The notes under the pieces are model-generated. The model worked only from the letters and a program-made list of their open reading frames with translations. It ran no database searches and was not told the DNA's origin. The position numbers and the translations under genes are program-made. Shown one piece after another: positions 29,881 through 41,153 of a stretch of 53,810 nucleotides of DNA. The first letter of the stretch is position 1. Every line of letters starts with the position of its first letter. The DNA comes from Macrocybe gigantea (taxonomy: Eukaryota > Basidiomycota > Agaricomycetes > Agaricales > Callistosporiaceae), in NCBI GenBank assembly GCA_011319805.1, contig SJRY01000098.1, forward strand, positions 1-53,810, written 5' to 3'.

Positions 29881-30824
29881 CGAAGTTTAGCCCCCCCCTT
29901 GCAGGGGAGGCTGCTAGCCCAGGCCCAGTCCTGTGATCGGACCATTTAGCCCAGGAGCTTCGCACTCCGGCTTCAACTTAAGCAGTTACCTGGTTGTATT
30001 AGTCCAGGGTCTACCGACAGAGGAGTTAGGTCTCTCGAGCCAAGGACTGGAGACTGTCCAGCCTCGCTATGGCCCAGCGGTGTCCAGGTCACTACTCCAT
30101 GCCTGCCTTCCTGTCCCTCAGCAGATGGTTCACAGATGCATTACGCACGCAGATCCCCATCTGTCCAAGGTCTCTGTCTTGCCACATGCCTCCCAGACTG
30201 GCATCCGATATCACAGCAAGGTCCATGGTCCTCCCATGACAGGTTCCCACAGGGGAAGCCCTTGCTGAACGGGTCTGGATCTGCTTCCACCTTTGGCGTA
30301 CTGCACGTGACTAACCATCTTGTAATCATTGCCAATGGCTTCCACTTAGACCGGGTACCCTGTTGGCTCAAACGCCATCAGGTGGTTATCAGGTCCTTCC
30401 CGGTATGGTCCCTTATCCTTTCGGCCCCTACCTTTTAAGATCGGGGATCACGTGTGGTCTGCCGGATTAAGGCATTGTCCGGCACTTACATCCCAAGGCC
30501 ATCCACGCCAAGGGAAACCCGGTCACATGAGTTAGGGTCATGTGACACTTGACCCACACATAGTGGGGTAAGTCACATGTGTGATGCATAACCCAGCTTA
30601 TGTCACGTGCCAGTTGCTTAGTCATATGACCAAGTCACCTCCCTCATGGGAACAACTGTCACAGGGTCGTGATACTTCCTGCCTGCGTCACGTGGAACCA
30701 GCTCCGGACACTTCCGGATGCAAACCTGAAGATGCCACCTCCAGGACTAGAACCCGTGGCTTTGTGGCTTGCCACAGCCACAGGACTACCTGACTCGCAT
30801 TTACCGCTATGCCAACCAGCCCGT
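29881..30824 (-). repeat. Module C: ~0.94-kb non-coding tRNA-headed element
   Basis: Minus-strand relative of module A. Head 'CGGGCTGGTTGGCATAGCGG' at 30822-30803; A box at 30814-30803 and B box (GGTTCTAGTCC) at 30754-30744. A CATGTG/CACGTG-rich part follows (30525-30700), then one copy of the ~65-bp repeat (30520-30456), a body shared with module A, the hairpin CCCCTGCAAGGGGG, and the end CTAAACTTCG at 29890-29881. It joins LINE ORF2 at 'TCAGCC...'. It lacks about 250 bp present in A. No long open frame. Confidence 0.85.
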
Positions 30825-32136
30825 GGGTTCCTTCATGGTGAAGCGAAGGCTGCAGCTGAATCCCTCGCCACCCTTAAGTCTTGGATCTTGAAAGTCGGCT
30901 CATCCTCCATCTCCATTCTGGTGGGATACCAATATGCCATCACCGAGGGCATCACGACTCTGGTCAGCAGTGCTGGCAACGTTAACATGTTCTCCATCTC
31001 CATGCTTGATGGGCCACAGCACCCCCTTGGAAGGTGTCTACAAGAAATTGTCAATGCTCACCTCCCTCCTCATGGCAAGGCAACTCGCTTCACTGACCCT
31101 CACACCTCGCCTTCTGGCACTGTATGCCCAGAAGACTCTTGCTCGAACATGGGTGCTCGCCCTCCGAGACTGCCTCAGAATCTGAACCGCCCCCCTCCAC
31201 TGCAACTGCGATCTCGCTTCCGAATCCCAGGCCATGGACCGCCCCCTCCTGTCAATAGGGCTACTCACCCTGCTGCTGGCAAGTGCTCATATGTGCAAGC
31301 CTTGGCCCAACCAGCGAACACTCCCGCTGAAGCCATCGTAGCTTTGGCAAAGACATTCCTGCACTTCCCCACAGAGAAGATCGTCTCCTTGCAAAAGGAA
31401 GCGACCAGGGAGTCTTCTGGACCGCCCAAGAAGAAGGCAAAGTCCATCTCCCATGGCCCATCCCGATGTAATGTCAGGGTGACCTTTACTTTCCCAGTGG
31501 ACAATGTGTCTGTTGCCACTGGGACTCTTCTCTCTGCCTTCAATCGAGGGCTGACTGCTGGGAAATCCTGGATTCAATGCGAATCCATCCAGGACCACTC
31601 CACCTCCTTGTTTTCTTGCCTGATGACGAAGGTGGCATCACCCAAGGACCTTGGCATTTTGTGTGAGGCCGCCCTCCAGTGCGCTCTGGCTGGTTCTACC
31701 ATCGAGCTTGCTATTCCTATGAGCGTTTCCTATGTAAAACTGCTCAATGTACCATACTTCAATGCTGACGGAAGTGTCATCACTGCCCAGCAAGCATATG
31801 AGATTCTCTGAGACTCTTCATTCTCAGACCTCATCACCCTCATTGGAGTTCCTCACGTTATGCACAACTCTAAGAATTCGGATACTGTGACCGTCTGGTT
31901 CAATATCGAGGATACGTCAACTGGCCAGAATGTTAAAGCTCTGGACAACTGCACTGTTATGGTCTAGAACTGGTGATGCCGCTTCTGCACCGCTCTCTCA
32001 TCACTGGGAGTTCCTCTTTGCAAATATTGTTGGCACTGGGGACACTCCGCTCTAAAGTATAACCAGCAGTCCCTCCATTGCCTGATCTGTGGGGAGTCCC
32101 ATAGAAAGGAGTGTTACCACATACTCGCATCTTGCT
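30825..32136 (+). pseudogene. LINE L3 ORF1, third piece (central domain and first knuckle)
   Basis: Plus strand. After the target duplication it reads 'FLHGEAKAAAESLATLKSW', 'YAITEGITTLVSSAGNVNMF' and the Pro/Arg linker. It goes on to 'YVQALAQPANTPAEAIVALAK' and 'AIPMSVSYVKLLNVPYFNADG', with open reading to a TGA at about 31811. Further stops follow (31966, 31975). It reaches the first zinc-knuckle region ('CKYCWHWGHSA'-like) and is cut at 32136 by LINE L8. CpG loss is heavy: several stops are TGA or TAG where alpha copies have CGA or CAG/TGG. Confidence 0.8.
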
Positions 32137-32870
32137 TTTTTTTTTTTTTTTTTTTTTTAATTCAACAATTTATATAGCAGTGCATGGTAGCAGTCCACTT
32201 GTAAATACACCCAGGTATCTACGATAAATATGACTAGTCCGAGATAAAACAGACTGAAGGGAGCTACATGGAGGGCTACACTGCCCTGCTCTCTCATGCC
32301 CGCGCTCGAACCATATGGCTCGAGCTCGTGCGTAGTCACTCGCTCGAGCACCGTCCCCCAGCCCCAAAGGGCTGGTTGTGGTCAATTCCATGTAAAAGGT
32401 CCAAGAGGACCTATAACGATACTGTTGTGGAGTTTGCAGTTCGCATAACGCTTGGTCAGTGCTTCGGTCACTGACCCGACTGTTTCCAGATTGTCCAGGT
32501 TACCCCGGACAATCTCCGCTACAGAACGGCAGTCACCCGCTGCCTGGATCCGGAATGAAAGCACCTGCAGCCTTATTAGATGTCAAGTACTTAATGAACC
32601 AGTGATGCACAAAGGCGTCGAACTGGCATTCAGTTGGCCTGTGCCAGTTGCGGCACTGAGTCATGACATGGATGGAGTCTTCAACCCTCGTCCGCAAGAG
32701 CATAAATCGCTATCGACAAAATTAAACCGTGCCCGATACGAATTGATCGGAGCATGGCCGCATGCAAGACATGAACAGCGAGCATAAAGCTCGTTGTCTG
32801 TCACTAACTTCATGAAGCCCATTCTCTTCCAAGAGGGGCGTTCATAGGAATTTGGCTTTCCTGCTTGGAC
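32137..32870 (-). mobile_element. LINE copy L8 (alpha), short 5'-truncated, 14-bp target duplication
   Basis: Minus strand: T-run 32136-32158, 3' UTR to about 32540, ORF2 C-terminal zinc region up to 32870. The target duplication ACTCGCATCTTGCT lies at 32123-32136 and 32871-32884. It interrupts the zinc-knuckle part of L3 ORF1 ('LASC'). Confidence 0.92.
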
Positions 32871-32988
32871 ACTCGCATCTTGCTGCAAGGCAAGACCCAA
32901 GGCCAACCCTCCTCGTGAGGCAACTCCGGCAGGCCAGTCCTGCCCGCATGCCCCAAAGTGTCTTAGCTGCAGCAAAGACCACTCCACT
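32871..32988 (+). pseudogene. LINE L3 ORF1, fourth piece (knuckle region)
   Basis: 118 bp of ORF1 between L8 and L9. It encodes 'LASCCKARPKANPPREAT' and 'CLSCSKDHST', the last knuckle. It is flanked by the target duplications of both LINEs. Confidence 0.85.
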
Positions 32989-34768
32989 TTTTTTTTTTTT
33001 TTTTTTTTTAAATCAACAATTTATATAGCGGTGCATGATGGCAGTCCGCTTGTAAATACACAATGGTACCTACTATAAATACGACGAGTCCGATCCAAAC
33101 CAGACTGAAGAAGAGTACATAGAGGGCTACAATGCCCTGCTCTCTTGTGCCTGCGCTCGAGCTAAAAGACCCGAGCTCATGCATACTCACTTGCTTGAGC
33201 ACCGTCCCCCAGCCCCGAAGGGCCGGTTGTGGTCAATTCCACGTAAAAGGTCCAAAAGGACCTATAACAGATGCTGTCACGAAGTTTGCGGTTCGCATAG
33301 TGCTCGATCAGCGCTTCGGTCGCTGGTCCTACTGCTTTAAGATTGCCTAGGTTACCCCGGACGATCTCCGCTACAGAACGGCAGTCACCCGCTGCCTGGA
33401 TCCGGGATAAAAGCTCCCGCCGCCTTGTTGGATGCGAGGTACTTGATAAACCAGTGACGTACAAATGCGTCAAACTGGCATTCAGTTGGCCTGTGCCAGT
33501 TGCAGCACTGAGTCATGACGTGGACGGAGTCTTCGGGCCCTCGTCCGCAAGAGCATAAGTCGCTCTCCACAAAATTAAACTGTGCCCGATACGCATTGAT
33601 CGGGGCGTGGCCGCATGCAAGTCGTGCACAGCGAGCATAAAGCCCATTCTCTGTCACAAGTTTCATAAAGCCCATTCTCTTCCAAGAGGGGCGTTCATAG
33701 GAATTTGGCTTTCCTGCCTCATGAAAACGAAATGTGGAAGCACCAGTATATTTCTTGTTCCCAGAATTCTGGAACCAAGTGCTATGCATATCATCATCAG
33801 CCTCCTTTCGAAGGCCGTCGGTGGTATAGAGGGACGAATCCCCAAGGGAACATCGAGGCTCCGAGCAAACTCATGAGCTTCGACTTGTATTGTCCACTTC
33901 CATTTAGAAGGGACGTGCCAGAATTCAATCCGGCGCTGCTCAGTTTCTGAGAGCCAAGCTTTCAATGATCTGCACAGTGCAATAGAATGCGACTGCACAG
34001 AGTGAGGATTACAATCGATGATGCGATTGATTGCATTCATCAAGTCCAAAAAACACACGACAGAATTAACTCCATCTTGTGCGATAGCCTTTTGGATCAC
34101 TATTCGCAATCCAATAAGCTCAGCATCGTCACTCGTTGCTTTGCCAACTGGCTGACGAATTTCAGAGACCAGTCTGCCCTTACGATACACACGTGAAGTG
34201 GCAACAGACTGCTTGAAGGGCACTTCTGCTTTCGTGGGCACTGAGCCATCACTACTCACATAAGAGCAATCATGCTGGATCGAACACTGAGCAAGTGTCT
34301 GATCCAGCGATGCACGATAAGCTTTTACCGAGTCCTCGTCTCGGCCAAGTAGCTTATGGATCTCAAAGCGACTGCCAAACTGGTCGACAAGCCGCCTGCC
34401 CGGGTTATTTGCATCAGCAAAATAATCCGTGGTTAAAAAGAGTGGTGGTCTCAGATCCACCAGATCCTTGAGAGGGGACTTGAGCGCAGATCGCTGCCTG
34501 TCTAATAGAGCAGCGAGATTTCTCACTGTAGATGGGTCGCCCCCAGCTGAAGCGGGCGTACTGATTGATCTGAGAGCATGTCTTAGATTGGAATTGGCGA
34601 GGCGGGCAGAGGACCCGACTTTCAACCTTTTGATGAACCCACCGATAGGTTCGACACAGGCCATTGTCTCAGCCGCACCCTCGGGAGTGGTGCGAAACTG
34701 TCCATTGATCCAAATGCAAGCTTTACGCTGCATCTGGCATAATTGTTTCAACAGTGCGATGTTACGCA
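32989..34768 (-). mobile_element. LINE copy L9 (alpha), 5'-truncated, 15-bp target duplication
   Basis: Minus strand: T-run 32988-33009, 3' UTR to about 33384, RNase H and RT C-terminus to 34768. The target duplication AAAGACCACTCCACT lies at 32974-32988 and 34769-34783. The 5' truncation is in the RT thumb ('MRNIALLKQLCQMQRK'). Confidence 0.93.
33385..34768 (-). pseudogene. LINE ORF2 C-terminus: RT thumb, RNase H, zinc tail (L9)
   Basis: Minus strand. It is open from 34768 to about 33663, with 'INGQFRTTPEGAAETMACVE' (RT thumb) and RNase H motifs 'SYVSSDGSVP', 'DDAELIGLRI' and 'VCFLDLMNAI' (Ser to Leu). Near 33835 a frameshift moves the last part ('NSGNKKYTGASTF...LCSCGRGPEDSVHVMTQC') into a second frame ending at 33385. 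No RT catalytic box, because of 5' truncation. Confidence 0.85.
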
Positions 34769-35172
34769 AAAGACCACTCCACTGATGACTGGAAGGGCGC
34801 CTTCTGGAAGAACTGTTTTGACCCCGATTGGATCAAACAACGCTACCAGCTGGTATGTGATCGAACACGATCAAGTCCCAAACATTCTAATGCCTCCCTG
34901 CAGCGTAATGCAGAGGCCAACACATCATGAGTGACACCGCCAGTGGATCAGCCCCGGCTGTTGTCCCTGGGTTGGGCGGACGCTCTTTGATTTCTTTGTT
35001 TCATATTTTCTCTCAAAATGTAAACAGAAAATATGTATATATAGACGTCCTCCTCTCCACTCTTGGAGAGGACTATGATATTTTGTTTCTCCAAGAACCC
35101 ACTTGGAACCTGCTAAGACAAGCCCCATCAGCGCATAGCACTGACGGCGAGCCAGTAATTGGAGGTCCCAGT
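34769..35172 (+). pseudogene. LINE L3: end of ORF1 and start of ORF2 endonuclease
   Basis: Plus strand: last ORF1 codons, then the ORF2 ATG at 34927 ('MSDTASGSAPAVVPG') overlapping the ORF1 stop as ATGA. The endonuclease begins 'IFSQNVNRKYVYIDVLLST', 'ILFLQEPTWNLLRQ', and breaks at 'EPVIGGPSH' (35172), where Copia sequence starts without a target duplication. This is a rearrangement breakpoint rather than a simple insertion edge. Confidence 0.85.
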
Positions 35173-35718
35173 CACCTCAGAATCTGGGGATGCACTGCAT
35201 ATGTCTTTGTGCAAAAGGATCAGAGGAAGAAACTCCAATCACACTACCAGAAATGCATCTTTATTGGCTATCCTGATGGTTATAAGGGTTGGAAGTTTTA
35301 CAATCCTACTACCAAAAAGACTATTATCTCGGAGAGGGCTGAATTTGATGAGAGATACTTCCCTGGTACCTCTCAGAAACATTACAGCACTCCACCTTCT
35401 CTTATCCTTCCTCTTGATCCACCTGCCTTGCAACCAGTTTCTCCAGACTCAGCTGTGCTGGAGTTAGGGGGAGGCTTTGATGCATCAAACCCTATTGTGC
35501 AAGCAGCTCCCTCTACTCCTGATCCAGATCCTACCCCTCCACAGAGTCCAAATCTTCGTCCTAGAATGCCTCCTGCTATTCACCAGGATGATAACCTGCC
35601 CCACACACCTCCTGTTAGACACAGAATACCAACTCCACCACCTCTTCCCAAAACTCTACCCATTGCTGTCAGGAAACCAGTCAGAAATGTCAAACCACCT
35701 GGTAATTGGTGGGTCATC
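35173..35718 (+). pseudogene. Copia integrase C-terminus and linker (Copia-2)
   Basis: Plus-strand Copia polyprotein fragment. 'LRIWGCTAYVFVQKDQRKKL', 'KCIFIGYPDGYKGWKFYNP' and 'TKKTIISERAEFDE' form the conserved segment after the integrase core. A Pro-rich linker follows to 'NVKPPGNWWVI'. The frame is open throughout. It ends at 35718, where L10's poly(A) begins. Its last 15 bases are the inverted counterpart of 3675-3689, exactly where the minus-strand Copia-1 linker begins. The two pieces are therefore neighbouring parts of one Copia element, now in opposite orientation. Confidence 0.88.
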
Positions 35719-36890
35719 TTTTTTTTTTTTTTTAAATCAACAATTTATAGAGTGGTGCTCAATGGCAGTCCGCTTGTAAATACACAATGGTACCTACAAT
35801 AAATACGACTAGTCCGAAGGAAACCGGACTGAAGGGATGTACATAGAGGGCATATTCACTCTGCTGTCCCCTGCCCATGCGCATGCCTCTTAGGCATGCA
35901 CTCGTGCTGGCTCGCTTGCTCAGCCCACATCCCCCAGCTCCTAGGAGCCAGACATGGTCAGTTCCACATAAAGGGTCCCAAAGGGCCCATAACGACAGGT
36001 GTTGCAGAGTCTGCAATATGCAATGAAGCTTGGTGTTTGCTTTCGTCAAACACCATGTTGAATTGATGCTCTGGGTCCCCCAGCCAGAAGGCTGGCTGTG
36101 GTTACTTTCACACAAAGGCCCCGCAAAGAGCCATAACCCTTAGCATCCCCCGCTGCAAGGACGCGGTTATCCGCCCCCCGGATCTGGGATAAAAGCACCC
36201 GCTGCCTTATTAGGCATTAGGTACTTAACGAACCAGGAACACACAAAGGCATCATACTGGCATTCAGCTGGCCTGTCCCAATTATAGCACAGGGTCATAA
36301 TGTGAATGGAGTCCTCAGGCCCCCGCCCGCAGGAGCATTCATCACTCTCGACAAAATTGAACTGCGCTCGATATGCATTGATTGGCACATATCCGCATGC
36401 GATGTGACAGCACCGAGCGAACAGCTCATTGCCTGTCACCAACTTCATGAAACCCATTCTTTTACGATGCGGGCGCTCATAGGATTCAGGCTTTCTGGCA
36501 TCGTGGAATCAAAACATAGAGGCGCCAATATATTTCTTGATTCCAGACTCATGGAACCAAGAGGCATGCATGTCATTGTCCGCCTCCTTCCGGAGTGTGT
36601 CTGTGGTATAAAAGGGACGAAGTCCCTGAGGTATGTTGAGGCCATGCACTGACTCGTACGCTTCGACTTGGATAGCCCACTTCCAAGAGGAAGGGACATG
36701 CCAGAATGAAACCTGGTGCAGCTCGGACTGGGCGAACCAAGCATGCAGTGAGGTGCACCATGCAATAGAATGTGACTGCACAGAGTGGGGGTTGCAATCG
36801 ACGATGCAATTAATTGCATTCATTGAGTCGAGAAAGCACACGATGGATGTAGCTCCATCCTGTGCGATAGCCTTTTGAATTGACATATGC
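35719..36890 (-). mobile_element. LINE copy L10 (beta) 3' part; probable displaced 3' end of L3
   Basis: Minus strand: T-run 35719-35733, 3' UTR to about 36165, ORF2 zinc tail and RNase H remnant to 36890. ORF2 pieces: 36457-36167 ('ESDECSCGRGPEDSIHIMTL') and 36922-36509 ('FLDSMNAI'). Poly(A) directly abuts GATGACCCACCAATT (35718-35704, minus), which matches the L3 5' flank at 3675-3689 at 14 of 15 bases. L10 and L3 belong to the same subfamily, so L10 is best read as L3's own 3' end, moved by an inversion. Confidence 0.75.
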
Positions 36891-37093
36891 CAAAAGGCCA
36901 CACCTCTTTCCGCAATGCCCATTTGTAAACAAGTATAAACAACTCACTGTCATCATTCTCATCACTCTACACCGTCATCGACTGGGCCGATCTTGTATCA
37001 AGTTGCAGACCTGAGTTCCCTTAACTCTTGAGCACTTCTATCTTTCATATCGTGAAAATCAGCTGAAAATCAACTGACCTACTAGAGTTTTCT

Positions 37094-38938
37094 ATGAGCG
37101 ACCACCTGCTCAACATCGTTGGTGGTGGCGGTCATGCACCGCTCAACCCACACCCTGGATGGCCCTCTGCTGGCCCATCCTGTTTCCCTGCTCCTCCTCC
37201 CCTATCGGGGAATGTGAGCCTCCTCTTCCAAGGTGGTGACGATCTCATGGATACCGACGACACTAATGCTCTAATGCAGGAGGGCCTACCATTCCCTCTG
37301 CTCCCCCCTCTCCATCGATTCTGTCCATTGAGGCAGCATACAACGACAATGCCATCGGCATCGCGATCTTCCCTGAAGGGGATCGGTTCCTTCACGGTGA
37401 AGCTAAGGCTGCAGCTGAATCTCTCGCTGCCCTCAAGGCTTGGATCCTGAAGGTTGGCTCATCCTCCATCTCCATCCCAGTGGGATATCAATACGCTATC
37501 ACCAAGGGCATTGCAACTCTGGTCAGCAGTGCCAGCAACATCAACATGTTCTCTGTCTCTATGCTTGATGGGCCCCAGCACCCCTATGGAGGCGTTTGCA
37601 AGAAATTGTAAACGCCCACCTCCCCTCTCGTGGAAAGGCAACTCGCTTCGCTGACCCTCACACCTCTCCTTCTGGCACTGTACGTCCAGAAGACTCTCGC
37701 TCGAACATGAGTGCTCACCCTCCGAGACCACCTCAGAACCCGAACTGCCCCCCTCTGCCGCAACTGCAGTCCCGCTCCTGAACTCCGGGTTGTGGTCCAC
37801 CCCCCCTGTCAATAGGGCTACTCACCCTGCTGCTGGCAAGCGCTCATATGTGCAAGCCTTGGCCCAACCAGCCAACACTCCTGCCAAAGCCATCATAGCT
37901 TTGGCAAAGACATTTCCGCACCTCCCCACAGAGAAGATCGTCTCCTTGCAAAAGGAAGTGACTGGGGAGTCTTCTGGACTGCCCAAGAAGAAGGCAAAGT
38001 CCACCTCCCATGGCCCATCCTGATGTAATGTCAGGATGTCCTTTACTTTCCCAGCAGACAATGTGTCTGTTGCCACTGGGACTCTTCTCTCTGCCTTCCA
38101 TTGAGGGCTGACTACTGGCAAATCCTGGATTTGATGCGAATCCATCCAGGACCACTCTGCCTCCTCATTTTCGTGCTTGCTGATGAAGGTAGCATCACCT
38201 AAGGACCTTGGCATTCTGCATGAGGCTGCCTCCGGTGTGCTCCGGCTGGTTCTACTATCAAGCTCGCTATTCCTATGAGCGTTTGCTATGTGAAACTGCG
38301 CGATGTACCATACTTCAACGCCGACAGAAGTGTCATCACTGCCCAGCAAGCATACAAGATTCTCCGGGACTCTTCATTCTCGGACCTCATCACCCTTGTT
38401 GGAGTTCCTCGCATCATGCACAACTCTAAGAATTCGGATACTGTGACCATTTGGTTCAATATTGAAGATACGTCCACTGGCCAGAACATTAAAGCTCTGG
38501 ACAACTGCACCGTTATGGTCTGGAACTGGCGATGCCAGTTCCGCACTGCTCTCTCATTGCCAGAAGTTCCTTTCTGCGAATATTGTTGGTGCTGGGGACA
38601 CTCTGCTCTAAAGTGTAACCAGCAATCCCTCCACTGCCCGATCTGTGGGGAGTCCCACAGAAAGGAGCATCGTCGCACACTCGCATCTTGCTGCAGGGCA
38701 AGACCTAAGGCTAACCCTCCTCGTGAGGCAACTCTGGTAGGTCAACCCTGCCCACATGCTCTGAAGTGTCTTAGCTGCAGCAAAGACCACTCCACTGATG
38801 ACTGGAAGTGTGCCTTTTGGAAGAACCGTTTTGATCCTGAATGGATCAAACAACACTATCAGCTGGTACGTGATTGAACACGGTCAAGTCCCAAACATTC
38901 TAATGCCTCCCCACAGTGTAATGTGGAGGCTGACATAT
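37094..38938 (+). pseudogene. LINE ORF1 (L11), degraded
   Basis: ATG at 37094 ('MSDHLLNIVGGGGHAPLNPHP'). Frameshifts lie near 37280 and 37600. Stops appear at 37780, 38023 (CGA/TGA type), 38104 and 38135. The zinc-knuckle end is well preserved from 38275 to 38877: 'NADRSVITAQQAYKILRDSS', 'CEYCWCWGHSALKCNQQSL', 'CPICGESHRKEHRRTLASC', 'CLSCSKDHSTDDWKCAFW'. The final stop overlaps the ORF2 ATG (ATGA at 38940). Not functional. Confidence 0.82.
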
Positions 38939-38939
38939 C

Positions 38940-40034
38940 ATGAGCGATACCTCCAGCGGATCAGCCCCAGCTGTTGTCCCTGGGCCAGGCGGACGCTCTT
39001 TGATTTCTTCGTTTCGTATTTTCTCTCAAAATGTAAATAGGAAATATGTATATATGGATGTTCTCCTCTCCACTCTTGGAGAGGACTATGATATCTTGTT
39101 TCTCCAAGAACCCACTTGGAACCTACTAAGACAAGCCCCATCAGTGCACAGCACTGACGGTGAGCCAGTAATCGGAGGTCCCAGTCATCCTGACTGGACT
39201 TGCATTGTTTGCTGCTCATCATATGAGGACCTGCTTCGTGTGATGGCATATGTTCACAACTGCTTATATCGGTTGCATCCTTCCCTTCGACACGATCTTG
39301 TTGATAGTCATGATCTGATGATTGTCAGCTTCTCCACCCCGGAGGAGCCTCTATTCCTTGCAAACGCCTACTCTGATGTAGACGGAAGCGCTATTCATTT
39401 GCTGCACAATTGTGCTGAAAGACCTGACTTCCCCAATCTATCTTATCTAGGAGGGGACTTCAATTGCCATTATGAACTCTGGGATAGAGTCCATACTTCG
39501 CAGCATACATGAGGAGAGATGCTGTGCAATGCAGCGCTCGATCTTGGTCTCGACTGGGCAGAGCCATCTAACCATGGCCCGACCTTCATCTTACATAATG
39601 TGGAGCTTTGGCCCTCAGTTATCGATTTGATGTTCACCCCTGTTGATGTGGGGGGGTGGCACCAGTTGTTCATGATGACCTGAGATTGACTTTGGACCAT
39701 TGTCCATTATCGCTCTCCCTAGATATTCCATTGTTGGACCTCTCTGATCCATGTCAGACTCTTCCAAAGGACAGCATGCCTGAGTTTATCTCTAACATTG
39801 CTGGCGATCTGCTCAGTATGGACCTGGTGCCAATCGAGTCACCAGATGATTTAGAAAGCATCCTCCAGACTCTCTCCAGATCAATTGACCATGCTTGGGA
39901 CCTTCACTCTAAGGAGTGCAAGCTATCGAAGCAGAGTAAAGGCTGGTGGAATCAGCATTGCTCTGAGACTCTGGACACCTTCAGACAAACCCGGTCTGAG
40001 GGTGACTATCACATCTGTCGATGAGCTATTAAAG
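38940..40034 (+). pseudogene. LINE ORF2 endonuclease and linker (L11)
   Basis: ATG at 38940 ('MSDTSSGSAPAVVPGPGGRS'). APE motifs: 'IFSQNVNRKYVYMD', 'ILFLQEPTWN' and 'YLGGDFNCHYELWD'. TGA at about 39510 replaces CGA. After a short G-run indel near 39650 the frame reopens ('LTLDHCPLSLSLD', with SDH changed to LDH, so the catalytic Ser is lost). The linker 'HSKECKLSKQSKGWWNQHC' keeps the Trp pair that is a stop in L6. It ends at chimera B. Confidence 0.83.
40020..40034. repeat. Target duplication of chimera B, left copy
   Basis: GATGAGCTATTAAAG, repeated at 41245-41259 right after the poly(A). Confidence 0.93.
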
Positions 40035-41153
40035 GGGCCCCAGTAGCCCAGTGGTTTAATCGCCACTAAAGACTGGAGAGGTGGCTGTGCAGCTACTGGA
40101 AAGGTTGTGGGTTTGATTTCTACTCATCCCCTGTACCTTGAAAGTAGAAATAGGCATGTGACCCATCATCGGTTACAGTCATGTGCTCGGTGACTCAGGT
40201 TGGTAATCAACTCTGAGGCAGTACCACAGTCATGTGACCTTCCATAACTAGGGTGGTAACCTGGTCACATGATAGGGATGATCGTGGGAGCCCAAAGTGG
40301 CAGGTCAGGTGACCCCTGACAGGCCGTGCCTGAAATGGTCATGTGATTAATCATATGATCAAGTAGGGAGCGAAAGCACAGGGCATGGTAAGCGGGGAAA
40401 AGACTTGAGAACCACCTGACCTATGATGCGCACCCTGTAATGGGGTGTTCCAGAGCATGCGTGCTTCCGGAAGGTGCTGCACACCCTGTAATAGGGAGTC
40501 TCTTCGGACTGCGAGCTTAGAACAGGACACCCCCCACCGGTTAATCTCACGCCCAGTCTAACCAACTGGATTAGGCTGAGAACCTGGTCGTTAGTCAGCG
40601 TTGGTAGTGTGGACCGGTCCTTGGGCATACTTGGGGAGTCCCCAGGCCCAGGGGTAGCCACCACATGATCATAAAGCACTGCTCAGGTGGGAGCCTGAGA
40701 CCTCCTTGTGGGGCATGCATAACCAGGTTAAGCATGGGTATAGAACTCCCTGGCCTAGGCCTTAGGTCTAGGGGTGTACACTGGGGCTGGACGCTGGCAA
40801 GGCAGAGACCTGAGACACGATTGGGGATCCACACCCTCTGGGCATCAGCGAACCACGTGCTCAGGAACGGGAAAATTAAAGTAGGTGGGGCTTACCAATA
40901 CCCAGCTTGCTGTCAGCTTGGCCTCTTAGTAACTTGCTCCCTGGCTGAAATTCGGACCGTAGTGGACCAGGGCAGTCCCCTGACTCCGGCCTGAGAGGAC
41001 TCATCCTCTGCCGGTTCACCTGGATGACTAATCCAGGCTTTGAATCCAAGTTGATTCTGGGGTCTAGACACGGAATTCCACCGTTTAGTCTAGCACCTAT
41101 CCTGCAAAGGAGACGGTGATAAGGGTTCTCCACTTGGAGGGCCCTAAACTTCG
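40035..41153 (+). repeat. Module B: ~1.1-kb non-coding tRNA-headed element
   Basis: The A box (TAGCCCAGTGGT, 40044-40055) and a B box-like word (GGTTTGATTTC, 40110-40120) lie in the first 90 bp. Then come several CATGTGA/TCACATGA words (40155-40360), as in modules A and C. The stretch 40790-41060 aligns with 24905-25140 of A ('GGCATCAGCGAACCA' is shared). It ends GGGCCCTAAACTTCG. The head and middle have diverged strongly from A/C, so this is another subfamily. No long open frame. Confidence 0.82.

Larger units (their letters stand above)
10107..30824 (-). mobile_element. Chimera C: tRNA-headed module + LINE L5, with nested insertions
   Basis: On the minus strand the unit starts with the tRNA-like head of module C (30824) and passes into LINE ORF2 at about 29880. 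Its LINE part then reads 29880-28532, 24342-23345 and 12049-10107, ending in poly(A) (T-run 10106-10121). The 15-bp target duplication GGGTTCCTTCATGGT lies at 10092-10106 and 30825-30839. Nested inside are chimera A (24343-28531) and LINE L6 with the hAT (12050-23344). That one duplication spans the whole block argues that module and LINE entered together. Confidence 0.8.
36896..40034 (+). mobile_element. LINE copy L11 (beta), 5' end to endonuclease/RT linker
   Basis: Plus strand with the family 5' end (CCTCTTTCCGCAATGCCC), 5' UTR to 37093 and ORF1 from 37094 to about 38938 with many breaks. ORF2 runs from 38940 to 40034, where chimera B is inserted (duplication GATGAGCTATTAAAG). It resumes at 41245 and is cut again at 42335 by L13. 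The most complete beta copy. Its left flank is 'CCAAAAGGCC' next to L10's truncated end, so its original target is not clear. Confidence 0.85.

Noticed and set aside
29840..29965. A reading frame that runs from module C into the LINE endonuclease (and a similar in-frame join in module A)
   Set aside because: The module part is only about 20-25 codons. In C the frame agrees only after a one-base deletion in the LINE, and module B shows no coding counterpart. Chance is enough.
35173..36890. Twin priming (5' inversion) as explanation for L3/L10
   Set aside because: Copia sequence lies between the two LINE parts, and the two duplications are on different sides of a 32-kb interval. Twin priming keeps both LINE parts contiguous between the duplications.
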